Positions 44,643 to 56,529 of a stretch of DNA of 64,000 nt are shown here, in pieces. Under the pieces are notes generated by a model. The model searched no databases and had not been told where the DNA came from. It saw only the letters and a program-made list of their open reading frames with translations. The position numbers and the translations under genes were made by a program. The stretch is from Phoronis australis (taxonomy: Eukaryota > Phoronida > Phoronidae). The stretch spans positions 56,237-120,236 of the forward strand of contig NMRA01000486.1 in the NCBI GenBank assembly GCA_002633005.1. The letters are read 5' to 3'. Position 1 is the stretch's first letter, and each line of letters begins with the position of its first letter.

Positions 44643-45936
44643 TTAAAGGCGAAGGCAACCTTTTTTCATGTCATTTTTAGCAAAAATAAGATTCGTTGAT
44701 TATCTCAGACATATTTTTCACTTATTTACTGCTTTTCGTAATTTAATTAATTACTCGTTGTCTAATCCAGAAGTGATGTTTTTGGAGGTAAGAATTTCAC
44801 ACCAATTTCTTTTTATATAGTCTGACTGTGAGAGCAGTCGAGTCAGTCATTGTTCTACCTCGGTTGTGATATGTCAGTCAACATACCACGTTGCTGCTGC
44901 ATACTAGGGTGTACTCATTATCATCTCACGTACAGAGGAAGAATTGTCCCACTTGCCCGAGTGTCCCGCGACTCACTCCCACTGGAGGGTGATCTGAGCA
45001 CCCAAACTGCTTACATCCCGCTGTGTGACCCCCTCGCCACACACCTGGCACCTTCTAAATAGCTCCAATACAAGTGCACAATAAACTTATCAAACTTAGG
45101 CTCACCGATCTGTTCATTGGATGACGATCTGTCCTCTTCTCTGGGTGTCGAACTGGGCCTGTATTCACTCCCACTACTCAACATCGCTGCAGGGCTGCTT
45201 ACAGAGGCTCTGGGCTAGAGACAACAGAACAGGGCGAATCGCTGCTAGTTCCCGGAATTGCATGCAATGGGGTACGTTCGGAGGCACGGGTGACAGTAGA
45301 TGAAGTGCTTCCAGTCACTGTATATAGTGGCCACAGCTCGCGCTTCTCACTTCAAAAACGCACTTCTCGGGGTTGGCGATGGGGCAGTGACGGTATGGTA
45401 CCCCTCTTCAGGCGTTGTTTTGCAGGGATGTTCATCAATTCAGCGTACATATCTCTGTCGTAATCTGACGGCAGAAAATGCTGCCACACACTCAGTAACC
45501 CTCCACTGCTTTGTACGTTGCGTGGATGGGTAGCGCTGCGTTCTTCACATGAATGAGCTAGCCAAGTACGGCGAAGTGTGTCATCCTTAGGAAAGCGATG
45601 AAGGTACCCAAAGCGCATGTAAGACGATAATGAGTACATCCCAGCATGCAACAACAGCGTGGCATGTTGACTGACTAGTAAACAAAAGCGAACGACGATC
45701 AAACTTATCACAACTGAGGTAGAACAATGACTGACTTGACAGCTCTCACAGTCGGACTATAGTGAAAAGAAATTGGCGCGAAACTCTAGCCTCCCAAAAC
45801 GTCACTTCCGGAGTAGAGGACGAGAAATTAATCAAATTACGAAAAGCTGTAATTAAGTGAAAAATGTGTGTGGGATAATCAACGAACCTTATTTTTGCTA
45901 AAAGTGACATGAAAAATAGATTGCCTTCGCCTTTAA
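44643..45936. mobile_element. TTAA-flanked DNA transposon remnant with THAP sequence
   Basis: TTAA at 44643-44646 and 45933-45936 flank ends AGGCGAAGGCAACC (left) and, inverted, AGGCGAAGGCAATC (right). The arms of about 290 bases (44647-44935 and 45638-45932) match as inverted repeats through CATGTCA.TTTTAGCAAAAATAAG, TGTAATTTAATTAATT-like and TTCTACCTCGGTTGTGAT-type blocks. Both arms end inside the start of a THAP domain. TTAA targets are typical of piggyBac and Kolobok elements, and THAP favours Kolobok. The element is far too short and broken to move by itself. Confidence 0.8.
45352..45665 (-). pseudogene. frameshifted THAP domain protein of the transposon
   Basis: The minus strand starts at an ATG at 45665 with MPRCCCMLGCTHYRL, a THAP N-terminus with paired cysteines. 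The frame then shifts; the continuing frame reads YLHRFPKDDTLRRTWLAH (the F..FP.D..LR..W core) and later FLPSDYDRD, AELMNIPAKQRLKRG and TIPSLPHRQ, as at the end of a THAP domain. A further minus-strand piece near 45050-45170 reads SSSNEQIGEPKFDKFIV, possibly the following region of the same protein. The left arm carries a second, partial copy of the N-terminus on the plus strand (IPRCCCILGCTHYHLT, about 44882-44930) whose ATG is changed to ATA. Not functional. Confidence 0.7.
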
Positions 45937-47699
45937 GCTTCTAATCCCCCTGTACACACGGTTCAGTGACATCCAACATTGAATATTCATAGCAAACAAC
46001 AACAAAATTATGATAAATGTACCCTTAGCGTCCTTGTGACCGATAACACTCACCAGTTTAATAAACCATGTGTTAATGAACTTTTTGCCTGCATAAATAA
46101 TAACTAGCTACTTTGTCACTGTTTTGACCTCACTGAAATTCCATAATTTGTTTATCACCTTAATATGGCCGCTGTCTCTTTTACTTGAGATGTTAACAAA
46201 TTGGGAATATCCTTGATGTTGTTGGAATATGTCTTTATGTTAAGATTTCTAGCGGATAATTATTGTAATAATTGATGTTACTCAGAGCTTGGAATGCTCC
46301 TCTTTTAGAGGATTTCCTCTATTTTGGTTTCAATTTCCTTGTATTGGATTTCCAGTTTTCTCTTTTGTCATCTCTGTTTTATCATTACTTTGACTTTGTC
46401 CATGCAAAAAATTTTATTTCAGTTAAATTTTACAACACAAAAAGTATTTCTATCACACGAGCCTATTTATTTGGGAAATGATACATCACCTAGAAATTTT
46501 TGTCATCTTTTCAAGCACTGATCATTACTATTTCTGTCATAGACTATCAAGGAAGTGGGCACAATTGCGAATCGACCTCTGCTATTAAGAGTATTTAATG
46601 ATAAAAAGTGACAAAAGTGCTGAAAATCAAAGGGTTTGGAAGTGGCCTATAGAGCAAAGATTTGCCACGTCATTGGTATCAATAAAAGTCATTTCAAACA
46701 ATGGCATGTGAATATTGTGTTTAAAGAAATCCTAAGAGTAGTAATGAAAGAGATTCAAGATTTTATAAATTATGTGAATGTTGAATTTTTGAAAAATAGT
46801 TTGTGTATAACTTGACAATTTCCATTGATTACACACCAGCAGTTCATCATTTAGTAACAGTATAAAGTCCAGTTTCAGCGATACTAGCATTCTATTATTG
46901 AATTCCTGTTTCTGTGATTGTAGTGAACAATTAGAGTCAAATCTTTGATAATATAACGAACTGTGACAGCCAACATATGTCAGTGTCATTAAAGTTTCTA
47001 ATCATAGAGTGCTCTTACGAGAAATAGATGCCTGCTGTACTTTGCAAGTATAATTTTAGAAGCGCGCCACACATCGTTGGCATATAAATATTTTCACTGA
47101 CGCACTGTGATTGCTCAACTCCAGAAAAAGGCTGTGTCGCAGTCACACCTTATTTTGTTTTGAAACTGAACATTTGAGATACTAACAACAGCAGTGCAGA
47201 GCAGCTGATAAAAGCTAAAGATGTGATCTACCAAACCAACAGTGTTAGCAATATGGGGTTTGTGAAAATGTAGATCCCTGCTGGGAATTTATCTGAATGC
47301 TGTTAGCTGTTTAAGCCAATCACTAATCTCCATACTATGTACTGAGAGGCAGTAGATAAAACCAAACACATCACAATGATCCCTTCTGAAAGTTGGATTC
47401 AAAAAAGATACAGATTATAATGGTACTAATAAAACCCTCCAATTGGCCCATGGACTTGGACCACTCTGGATCCATTCACCCATAGTCACGTTTTTATTCC
47501 AATCAGAACACACCCTGCAGCTGTAGTGGTGAAATCTCCACAATTCCCTATAGTACAGCTAGAATGGTAAAATCTCAGCAGTTTAAGACGCAGCGTGGCA
47601 GGTTAAGGAACTTTAATTTGTTTTCTCATTTTTCATACTAGTTAAATTTCATCAATCCATAACTTGACTAGTTTCAAGTTATGTACCAAGGAACAATTT
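45937..47699. other. no supported gene
   Basis: Near 46270-46510, GCTTGGAATGCTCCTCTTTT / TTTCCTCTATTTTGGTTTC resembles 55885-56110 (GCTTGGAATTTTCTTC ... CTATCACACAAGCCTATTTATTTG), another low-copy dispersed repeat. No gene is supported. Confidence 0.4.
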
Positions 47700-48030
47700 T
47701 ATAAAAAAATGTAGGTATTCATAATGATTTGGAAGCTTTTGGAAAAATGAAAGTTGGGCAATTTTGAGAAATGATGTTGTTGGAAATTGGTGAAATTTTA
47801 CTGGAACGTTTGTCAGACTGTGGCACTTGTTTCAAAATTGAATAATTCCTATTCTTCATTTTTCAGGGGCTTCTGACATTGGTGTCAATTTTTCAAAATA
47901 GTTCGTTTCGGTAACTATGGTACAGAACATAGATATGGTAAAAGTGTCATTCTGTTACTGACTATCTTTAATGGAAAATGACTCAATAAATTTTCACCTG
48001 TCTGCCATATTTTGTCCTAAACTGGCCCAC
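47700..48030 (+). repeat. dispersed repeat copy (CTGCCATATTTTGTCC end)
   Basis: It contains GGCTTCTGACATTGGTGTC, TTTTTCAAAATAGTTCG, TAACTATGGTACAGAACATA and finally CTGTCTGCCATATTTTGTCC. These match, in order, the copies at 7510-8040 and 62270-62440. Confidence 0.6.
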
Positions 48031-48125
48031 AGTGCCCGCTTATTTGTAGATCCGATGTGACAGTGCTTCACTAGAGGGAATTAGTGTAGGGTATTTACTT
48101 TGAAGAACCACCATACCTATTTTTG

Positions 48126-49527
48126 CAGGCCCATAGCCAGGGGGGTTCGAGAGGTTCGATCGAACCCCCCCTCACGGAAAAGGACCAGCCCCAGCCTATC
48201 CGTTCAAGATAGGACATAGATCAACAACAACAAAAAATTGTTTTTGTTTCAGCTATTAGTACTATTACATACAATGATAACTAAGTTATACTAACTACAT
48301 AACTAAGTTATACTTACTACAATGATAACTAAGTTAGTTATAACTTTGAACTTGACTCTGATTCAAATGCGTCTCCTAGTCATCGGGCTGTACCCAGCCA
48401 ACTTCGCACCAGTTGTGTTTGCGTAGATGACAGGATTGTGCAGATGATTGCAGGAGGCTTTATTTTATTCATCAGCATTGAATGCGTGTGGTGGCTACAG
48501 CATAGGGTAACAAAGAAGTCAGGAAGTAAATGTCTGTGCATATCTAAGCTATATAGCAGCGAGAGGGTTCCCAAAAAGTAGTGCGGTCTAAATGCCTTAA
48601 AATTGACTACGAAACAATACAGCAGAAAATATTTGTTATCTGATACGTTGGTGTACTCTGTGATAGCATGGTACGGTAAAGTTCAAGCATTTTCAACTTT
48701 CGAATTGAAAGTGATCGTCAAATATGTTGTTTATCCAGTGTCCACTGTGATTGTGGATTTGTGTGTTGAAATGCATGAGTGTACACATGTGTGCGTTTCC
48801 ATTCAGTAGACACCAAAGGAAAGTTCACTACAGGTAGTTTTTGTGGTCGCTCATAAACCAGACATTTAACTACTGTGTTTTCTTGCAAAGAGAAAACCCA
48901 TGTTCACATTGTTAAGTAACAGCAGGTTTAGACCTAATAAAAACTTTGGTCAAGGAAGAAAGTGTTCTCTTGTCAATCAGTGTCAATGGTGCACAGCCTG
49001 GAAGACTTCATACGAGCAGCAAAGTTGATGGACAAGATTTCCAAGGTTACATGTCACTACTCCAAAGGTCTAATACTCTGAAGGTTCGCTTCTCCGAAGT
49101 TTAGCTATCTTCGAAAGTTCACTACTTTGAATGTCTACAATTCCATGTCCAGTTCCTCGGACGTGTCAGCTAACGAGTTGGAACTGACATGAATGAAATA
49201 TTGTATTTGTGTCCATTTAGTAACCATTTAAATGGTATACAGGTGTTGAATAGTTAATAAAACATTGATTACAAATGAGCTCAGTTCCACATTACATCCG
49301 AATTTGAGTCCCATTCTTTGCGAGCAACCCTTATTTCTGGTATTATAAATTCCATTTCATCTCAGGAACATAGAGCTGAGAGTCATCGTTGCGTATACCC
49401 ATCTCCCAAATTAAGCTGCATTAAAGGCCTTACTGAAAACTCTACAGTGTCAACATTTGCAAAATATTGAAGGTCCACCATTCTAGGAATTCGAACCACC
49501 CTCCACGAAATGCTGGCTACGAGCCTG
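48126..49527. mobile_element. 1.4-kb element with short inverted ends CAGGC..GTAGCCAG
   Basis: The left end CAGGCCCATAGCCAGGGGGG is followed by TTCGAGAGGTTCGATCGAACCCCCC, itself palindromic. The right end, inverted, is CAGGCTCGTAGCCAGCATTT then CGTGGAGGGTGGTTCGAA. Inside are tandem-like ACTAAGTTATACTTACTAC units (48259-48347) and diverged CTCTGAAGGTTCGCTTCTCC units (49060-49135). No coding potential. A MITE-like element, or two ends of related copies. Confidence 0.55.
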
Positions 49528-50365
49528 TTTTTTGGGGGTAGGTTCGTCATTAATTTCTCATTTACTGGAATTTAATTATTAAAAGTGTAAATATTTGAAG
49601 GTTGATTAACAAGATAAGTCACATTCCACTCAATGATGCTGTCTTGGTCTAATTACTGATTTTCAGGAATCCTTGCAGTGTGCATGTGTTTGACATAAGC
49701 AAGATTTTCATGTACTGTTGATGGGCAAAGATTAGATGAATTCAGAACATCTTACACCAAAATTTGTGATAACAGACATCACTTGTTCTACTTAACACCT
49801 CACCATACTTGCTGGTACCTCCAGCTGTACATGTCATACTACTGTGAGATTTTTCAGGCCAATAAACACTGTAGCAACACTTCTCTGTTGCCAGCCTTAT
49901 TAAGGTCATGATTCCAAGTCGTACTCAAGGGGCCAAAAAGGTTTTTCCTAGTTTGACAGAATCCTCTGGGTTCAGTTCATGTGTATGTTGACTGAAAACT
50001 GGAAAGTGAATGAAAGTTGCCCTAGGTCGGCATCTTTACAAGTCGTTTAAAATGCTTTTAGGTAACAGACTGAAGAAATCAATAGAGATGAATTATGAAG
50101 AGATTGTAAAGAACAATGTTCAGAAAGTGCCTTCAGCCAGATCTTTTCAGTCTAACACAAGATTGGAATCGTCTATTCCTAGAATTGTTCTAACTCTTTG
50201 CATTGGTCTTGTACTTTTGCCAGCCATCTGATTTATTGTCTTGTTTTGTGATAAATTGAATTCATCATGTTAAGTAGATCCCTTCGCTCTCCTACACATG
50301 GGGTTAAAGTGACTGTTCTTATATTGGTGTTTGGTACACTCATTTAAGCCTGAACCGTAATGGAG
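49528..50365. other. no supported gene
   Basis: The frame at 50010-50231 (73 codons) has no recognisable motif or splice context. Confidence 0.4.
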
Positions 50366-50470
50366 AGTTTTTCGTTTATATGGAATGACTTACGAGAATC
50401 CTGTTTAAGCTCATAATTCCACGATATCTTGAGTTTTTGGTTCATATGAATCCTGTTTAAGCTCATAAAG
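50366..50470. repeat. diverged 52-bp tandem duplication
   Basis: GAGTTTTTCGTTTATATGGA ... AATCCTGTTTAAGCTCATAA recurs 52 bases on as GAGTTTTTGGTTCATATGAA followed by TCCTGTTTAAGCTCATAA. Confidence 0.8.
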
Positions 50471-51499
50471 CCCGGATTAACAGGGATGTAATCGATTAGT
50501 TTATTCACAAGTTGTTCATAAGATGGTTATTACCCAAGGGCTGGCAGTCACCTAGCTGTCAGCCAAATGTTTAATTACTTACTTTCCTACTACGTAACAC
50601 TTTTGGTGCTAAGGTGGCATAGGCAACAAAATAGTTAAAATAGTCAAACGCGTTTTGAAATTGGGACTGATTGTGACCTTGGAGTGGTGAACAAAAACAT
50701 TACTGTCATGAAGCATTTTTTCCACACGAAAACCAGTATGTAACTGTGCTCAACACTATTTTGTTTCAAAATTGAAGAAAGTAGCATAAAATTCGAAAGT
50801 AATAGTTACCTTTGTCATAGTCTGAAAATTGTTCGTGATGGTTCTCTTTGTTCGGTTCATCCATTTTCCACTGCCTTCATTCAGATCCGGCAACTATTGC
50901 AGTGTACAGGTGTATGTCTAGGACATTCTCATGGCCATGTCCATCATTTAATCAGCTTGATTTGCCTCAAGCATATTCTAATAAATTCCTGGGGTGGGAA
51001 TTAAGCAACTCTCCTTCCCAATGTTGTATGATCTAACTTTCTCTATTTGCTTCTGCCTCATTAACCTAGTTCCAATTCAGAATTGCTCTTACCTAACAAA
51101 TCTTGTACATTCAGTGCACTTGGAACTCATCCATTTGTCTTAAATCAAATGTTTCATGTTTCGGTTTATTTGATGTGACAGCGATTTCTTCAACTTTTTA
51201 AATTAACCAATCAACCAATTGTTATATCAAAGGAGAGAAATTACTGTGAATTATAGAAATGAGATATCCTTTGCTTCATTTTGTCATCAGAGTGGGTCTT
51301 AGTTGATTTATTTTAAAGAGCCATAATGTGGTTTAACGCGGAAAAAATGGATTTTTAAGATTGTTGCTGGATAGGGTAGCCGTATTGAAGTTATTAGCTT
51401 TGACGAGAATTTTAAAACAATAAAATGCATTGTTTTTTATGATGTTTACTTGTTAAATACAAAACTATGCTGTTATTGGATGGGATTTTAAGCTCCAAG
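50471..51499. other. no supported gene
   Basis: AT-rich sequence; no recognised motifs or repeats. Confidence 0.4.
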
Positions 51500-52150
51500 T
51501 CTGGCTGTGCGACTGAAAGTCACCACTGCACGTCTGTGTTACTCAATCGCCACTACAAGTCAGTGTGACTCAAAGTCACTACTACATGTCTGTGTGACCC
51601 AGTCACCACAGCAAATTTAGTTTGTGACTGAAAGTCACCACTAATTCTTTTAAGAATTAAAATAAACCTTATTTCATAGAAAGTCACCATTCCAATTCGT
51701 TGAACCAATTCCGTCTGACTGCAAATCGCCACTACCCAGTGGATGTGGCTGAAATCCCTTCTTATTTGTAGTTGGGTTACTTAAAAAACAAAAACAATTG
51801 CGCAGGTGGTCTGATACACGTTGCACCAGACGTGCGCAGGCCTCGCATTTGGGCCCATTGCACTGATCATCTGGAACTATTTTTATGCTTTATTAATATA
51901 TGGTTAAAACCGAGCTGAGGAGCTAGAAACCTGTCTCAAGGGTTTAGCAGTGTGACCTGGTGGGACTTGAACCCAAGACCTCGAGTAAAGAAAGCGGGCA
52001 CTTATCAACCAGGCCACACTGCCTCCTCTAGTTGGGTTACTTGCTCTTACTGCTCATTTTTGGAGCCAAAGTTGTTTGACTGAAAGTCTGAATGACTTTG
52101 TGTCACTGCTTTCAAGGAACCATGTCAGTGTGACTGAAAGTCCCCTCTCA
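51500..52150. repeat. diverged GACTGAAAGTCACCACT tandem repeat, split by a SINE
   Basis: Units such as GTGCGACTGAAAGTCACCAC, GTGACTCAAAGTCACTACTA and CTGACTGCAAATCGCCACTA are spaced about 35-50 bases at 51500-51765. They resume as TTGACTGAAAGTCTG and GTGTGACTGAAAGTCCCCTC at 52075-52150. The SINE at 51769-52042 lies between. Confidence 0.75.
51769..52042 (-). mobile_element. tRNA-derived SINE, copy 3, with 14-bp target duplication
   Basis: TAGTTGGGTTACTT occurs at 51769-51782 and 52029-52042. The minus strand between reads AGGAGGCAGTGTGGCCTGGT, TGATAAGTGCCCGC, B box GGTTCAAGTCC, AATAAAGCATAAAAATA, GCCTGCGCACGTCTG, and ends in a T-rich tail TTTTTGTTTTTT. It is the same family as copies 1 and 2. 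The inverted GATACA insertion in the tail of copy 2 is missing here. Confidence 0.96.
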
Positions 52151-53677
52151 TTTTCATGTTCATGTAAAAGTGATATTCGACATTTCTCCGAGGAAATGGT
52201 TGGACTTAACATGTGTGTCTTGTTTCAGTAACTTGTCATAGATTTCATTCCACAACTTGATTCTTAGATTCATGTTGACCCTAAACATTTGTCGTATTTT
52301 CATTAGTTTTGACTTCTGTTTTCATTTCTTTAAGAGCTCATTATCGTATAATTGCTGCTTGAATTACAGATTTATGCATTGGCTGGTAATTGCATTAATC
52401 ACACTTGTTTTTTTATTCTGTTCTAAAATGCACAATATCCTGCAGAGTTGTAGCTAAAGTAAATAGAGTTATGGGCAAATGGACATTTTATGGGAGAAAA
52501 GTTCATTAAAACTTCATTTTCTTGGATGTTTGTTGTTGATTTATGTGACGAATGTGTCAGGTCACATTAACATTAAATCACAAGAGAATTGTGCTTGATT
52601 AGTAGTGAAATGTTTGGAACAGCTTGCAGTGTGTATCTCACTCAGAAATACTAAGAGCCCCCTTGGGGCTATTTTGAGAACAAGGTTCAAAAAGCCCCCT
52701 AGGGGGCACTTTCGGGATCATTTTGTAAACCTTTCTCAGGGCACATAGGTATTGAAAGTGTGGCTAAGAGTTCAGTTTGTCAATTTTTATCATAAAAGCT
52801 TTGAAGTATTTTAAGTTTATCAATTTGTCCATGTAGTTTTAAAAGCATCTCCGAACACCTTACGTCATAGCAGTTCTGTCGATTGGTATTTCAATTCTTT
52901 GACCCAGTGCGGTGCTGTTGTCTATGCAAGTTTCCAATTCCAAATTTGAGCCCTGCACTTTTCTGAAAGAGCCCTCTTGTGGATTTTTTAGAAATTAGAA
53001 GTTTCTCAAAGTTCTCAATGCCCCTTTTTGTACATGGAAAATACGAACATTGAAGTTTTGAGTGTTATTCACGGATTCTTCATCTATTCAGAACACACTA
53101 TGGCAGACAAACTGAAATTAATTTTGCTAAACTAAAACCATCACCATTATTGGCATTGTAATTTTTTATTTAGTTTGGCTTGAAGAATGACATTTAAACT
53201 TTAAGATAAACATTGAAAATCATACAATTCTTTACTTGTAAATTGTGGATTGTTAGTGTGAACATTACAGATATTGTATCAAACAAGTTGACAGCCCTGC
53301 TGCATTCATAAATCCAAACCAATCGTACTGGGCAACGATTAAAACTTTTGACCCCTCCTAATCTCTGCCAGTCGATTTCTAATGATGATAAAAGCTGTAG
53401 GTGAAACAAATGCCACTTGAGTTCCATTTTCCTTTTGTTTGCCTATTGCACTGCATTTGATACCATGTATACTCCTATGTCACGCAGGCAACCGAGACGT
53501 TATCAGGCGACAAAAACCTGTGAAATAGTATCCGATAACTGAGAAAGCAAAATACTCGCCTCGGGAGATGGTCTCACATCCTCTCTAAAAGACGCATCCG
53601 CCCCTCCCCCCGGGTTCTGGTTGTTCCTGTGCTACACCTTAACATTCAAGCACCTGTTGAGAGGGGAGCTCACTAAC
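52151..53677. other. no supported gene
   Basis: AGCCCCCTTGGGGCTATTTTG and AAGCCCCCTAGGGGGCACTT near 52660-52710 are a short GC-rich palindromic duplication. The remaining frames show no motif. Confidence 0.4.
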
Positions 53678-53767
53678 TCACTGATTAGAAGATGTTGTAG
53701 TGGATCATAACAGGCTCCTAAATCACTGATTAGAAGATGTTATAGTGGATCATAACAGGCTCCTAAA
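53678..53767. repeat. tandem duplication, 45-bp unit
   Basis: TCACTGATTAGAAGATGTTG / TCACTGATTAGAAGATGTTA, each followed by TAGTGGATCATAACAGGCTC. Confidence 0.97.
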
Positions 53768-53849
53768 TCAATTGATATAATTGACTACACTCTTAATAAT
53801 GCATCCTGGGAGTTGCTTGCGCTTTGCAAACTTCGAGCAGTTTTGTCAG

Positions 53850-54480
53850 CTCTCTGTATTTCTCCCAGTAAATAAATATCTACATCAGGTTAGACATTTC
53901 TCTTATTATCTCCGAGTAAATAAATAACAGTACCTAGTTAAACACTTCTCTCATCTCCCAGTAAATAAATAATTGCACCATGATTTCTCTTAAGCTGTTT
54001 TTACAGGGGGAGCAGTTGTCGTGGTGCAAGTTGTCGTGGTGCAAGTTGTCATGGCGTGACTTGCTCCTCTTTAAAGTTGCATTTACACAATGTTGTATTG
54101 CAAACTGGATCAGCAGGAGTCATTTACACCAAGACTGTCTGCGCATGCTCGCCTAAACATTAGCTAACCTGCAAACCATATGGATCTCCCCTATATGCTA
54201 TTGTGCAAGCACATTCATTGAAAGATGATCCCTTTCCGCCCTGCCCCAGTTGTGACCTGTAGTTGACTCTGGAGCAACTGATCCATTGCAACTTCCTCTA
54301 CCTATCAAACTGATGTCAAAAATGGCTGCCTCGTCAGTATCAACACTCACAAACTATGATCAGCTGCTCCATGTTAGTTGCTCTGTGACAGCTGCCCCCT
54401 GTGTAGATGAGGCTTTAGTATCTCCCAGTTAATAAATAACTTTACCAAGTGATAAATTTCTCTTATAAGTAACTTACAAA
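53850..54480. repeat. diverged TCTCCCAGTAAATAAATA array interrupted by a MITE
   Basis: TTCTCCCAGTAAATAAATAT, TCTCCGAGTAAATAAATAAC, TCTCCCAGTAAATAAATAAT and, after 54417, TCTCCCAGTTAATAAATAAC are each followed by ACC or ATC and a TTTCTCTTA block. Spacing is about 50-65 bases. Confidence 0.75.
53992..54417. mobile_element. 426-bp MITE with ACAGGGGG inverted ends
   Basis: The left end AAGCTGTTTTTACAGGGGGA continues GCAGTTGTCGTGGTGCAAG. The right end, inverted, reads TAAAGCCTCATCTACACAGG then GGGCAGCTGTCACAGAGCAAC. It sits inside an older repeat array, which marks insertion. GTTGTCGTGGTGCAA is repeated near the left end. It has the look of a hAT-type MITE, but no 8-base target duplication was confirmed. 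Confidence 0.7.
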
Positions 54481-54869
54481 TTAAACCAGCCTCGCTGTAG
54501 TTCTCAACTCTCCTTCGCCGATTCACTTATAGCTTGTCTCTAAAGTAGTTTATTGAGTATTTAAAGTGAGCTCACTGCTGTGCCTAAATGTCAAGTCTAC
54601 ATTATGAGTCAGCTTATTAGGATAGTATAAAAACACAAAGCAGGGAAATCCTGATTAATTTAACAGCTTACTTGTTATTGGAAGCTGTGTTTCACACTCT
54701 GGTTATTTTAATTCGTTATCTTTTACATAATACAACTAATCTGGAACATGAATGTTCAACTGAGTGGACCTGTCAGTCTCCAGTCTAAGGGTGTGTTAAA
54801 GGTGCTGTCACCTACTTAACTGTTGCATAATAATTGACACATTAATTGATATTTAAGGTAAGGGGAAAA
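54481..54869. other. no feature seen
   Basis: AT-rich sequence without supported genes. Confidence 0.4.
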
Positions 54870-55120
54870 TTCCCCAATCTGGGTCAAAGCTTGTCCAAAT
54901 TCTAGAAGTAGCCAACATTGGCCGTCTTAAATTCTAGAATCACTGGAAAGACGACAAAATTACCGACTCTGAAGATTGAAAACACATCGTCCAAAATTTA
55001 AAAAATATGGTCAATGCCAAAATCGTTGACCTAATTTCCAGAATCTAGAAAAGTTTATTTTTCCCGTGCATTTACATGTCCCAAATTCTAGAGACTGCCA
55101 AGTTAGAGAAGTTTTACTGT
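54870..55120 (-). repeat. dispersed GGGACA repeat, copy 4 (inverted)
   Basis: The minus strand starts TTACAGTAAAACTTCTCTAA and holds TCTAGAATTTGGGACATGTA, TCTAGATTCTGGAAATTAGG and TTCTAGAATTTGGACAAGC units. The layout matches 14925-15210. Confidence 0.65.
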
Positions 55121-55123
55121 AAT

Positions 55124-55524
55124 TGAAATATAGCGACTAGGTGTTATAATATAGTGACAAGGGGCTGTAAATATAATGGCAAGGTGCTGTAAATGTAGTG
55201 ACAAGGTGTTGTAAATGTAGTGACAAGGTGTTGTAAATATAATGACAAGGTGTTGTAAATATAATGGCAAGGTGTTATAAATATAATGACAAGGTGTTGT
55301 AAATGTAGTGACAAGGTGTTGTAAATATAATGACAAGGTGTTGTAAATATAATGACAAGGTGTTGTAAATATAGTGACAAGGTGTTGTAAATGTAGTGAC
55401 AAGGAGTTGAAAATGTAGTGACAAGGTGTTGTAAATATAGTGACAAGGTGTTTTAAATATAATGACAAGGTGCTGTAAATATAGTGACAAGGTGTTGTGA
55501 ATGTAGTGACAAGGTGTTGTAAAA
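55124..55524. repeat. 22-bp minisatellite, about 18 copies
   Basis: Units of GTGACAAGGTGTTGTAAATA plus two bases, with variants GTAAATGTAG, GCTGTAAATA and GAGTTGAAAA. Since 22 is not a multiple of three, all three minus frames stay open and read the same Leu/Tyr/His/Thr-rich peptide repeat. These frames are not genes. Confidence 0.97.
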
Positions 55525-56481
55525 CTTGTCATTTGGGTGTTAAGTGCAGTTGACATGAAACAATGCATTTTAGTTGATATTGAATTTATTTGAAAGTAGC
55601 TAAGTTCACGGGACTAGGATTTGGACTTGTTTTTGTTATCCTTGTTTAATTGTACTTTGGCTTGTCTTGCTATTGTGCTCAGTAACACGGTAATTTTGAT
55701 TGTTAAATATTTAAGGAATCAGAATGTTTTTAGTATTTGTTAGATTGTTTCCCATGCAAGTAGCCATCCTCACCTTGAACTGTATATCCAGTTATTATCA
55801 AACTTTATTTAGTACACGCTCATTTTTGTTTTTATGAAGTAAATTCATTGTAGTGATACCAACATACCTATGTTATGTTATGTGTTCAGGGCTTGGAATT
55901 TTCTTCTTTTTGTTTTTGATTTCCTCTTATTTGATTTCTAGTCTCCTCTTTTTTTGTCTCTTTTCATCGTTATTTTGATTGTATTCATGCAAAAGATAAC
56001 GTTTATTTCAGTTAAAGTTTGCAATGCATAAAAAATATTTCTATCACACAAGCCTATTTATTTGTAGAGGGAAGCATCACCTGGAAATTTTTCTTCTTTT
56101 TTGTCATTGGTCATTCCAAGCCCTGCGTGTTGTATTGCTGTGCATGTCAGGCTTAGGCTTAACATCAGTGTACACTTTAATTGGAGAACAGAAAATCAGG
56201 ACACTAGAATAGTAGAACTTTAAAAACAAAATTATTGAAAAGTCAGTTAGTTGAACAGTCATTCATGTAAATACTCTGGAACTACATTTGCATTGGAATC
56301 ACGAGCAAGAGTCAAATAAAGTAGATTTCTCGCCTGAACATTGTGTGATGCTGATGAAACAAGGTGGGCAATTCTTCTTGTATTTAGCACACATTAAGGT
56401 GAACTAGTGAAATTTCATTTTGTTAAATTTCTCCGCAAAAATAAAGATTAATGAAAATTTTAGCTGATGTTATTAGCTTGT
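55525..56481. other. no supported gene; dispersed repeat near 55885-56110
   Basis: GCTTGGAATTTTCTTCTTTT ... TATCACACAAGCCTATTTAT parallels 46270-46480. The frame at 56024-56212 lies partly in it. Confidence 0.4.
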
Positions 56482-56529
56482 ACATGTCATAAATAACATG
56501 TCATAAATAACATGTCATAAATAACATGT
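56482..56529. repeat. 14-bp tandem repeat
   Basis: ACATGTCATAAATA three times, then ACATGT. Confidence 0.95.

Noticed and set aside
55103-55568. Three overlapping minus-strand frames of 97-121 codons with a regular Leu/Tyr/His peptide repeat
   Set aside because: They are translations of a 22-bp minisatellite, open in all frames because the unit has no stop.
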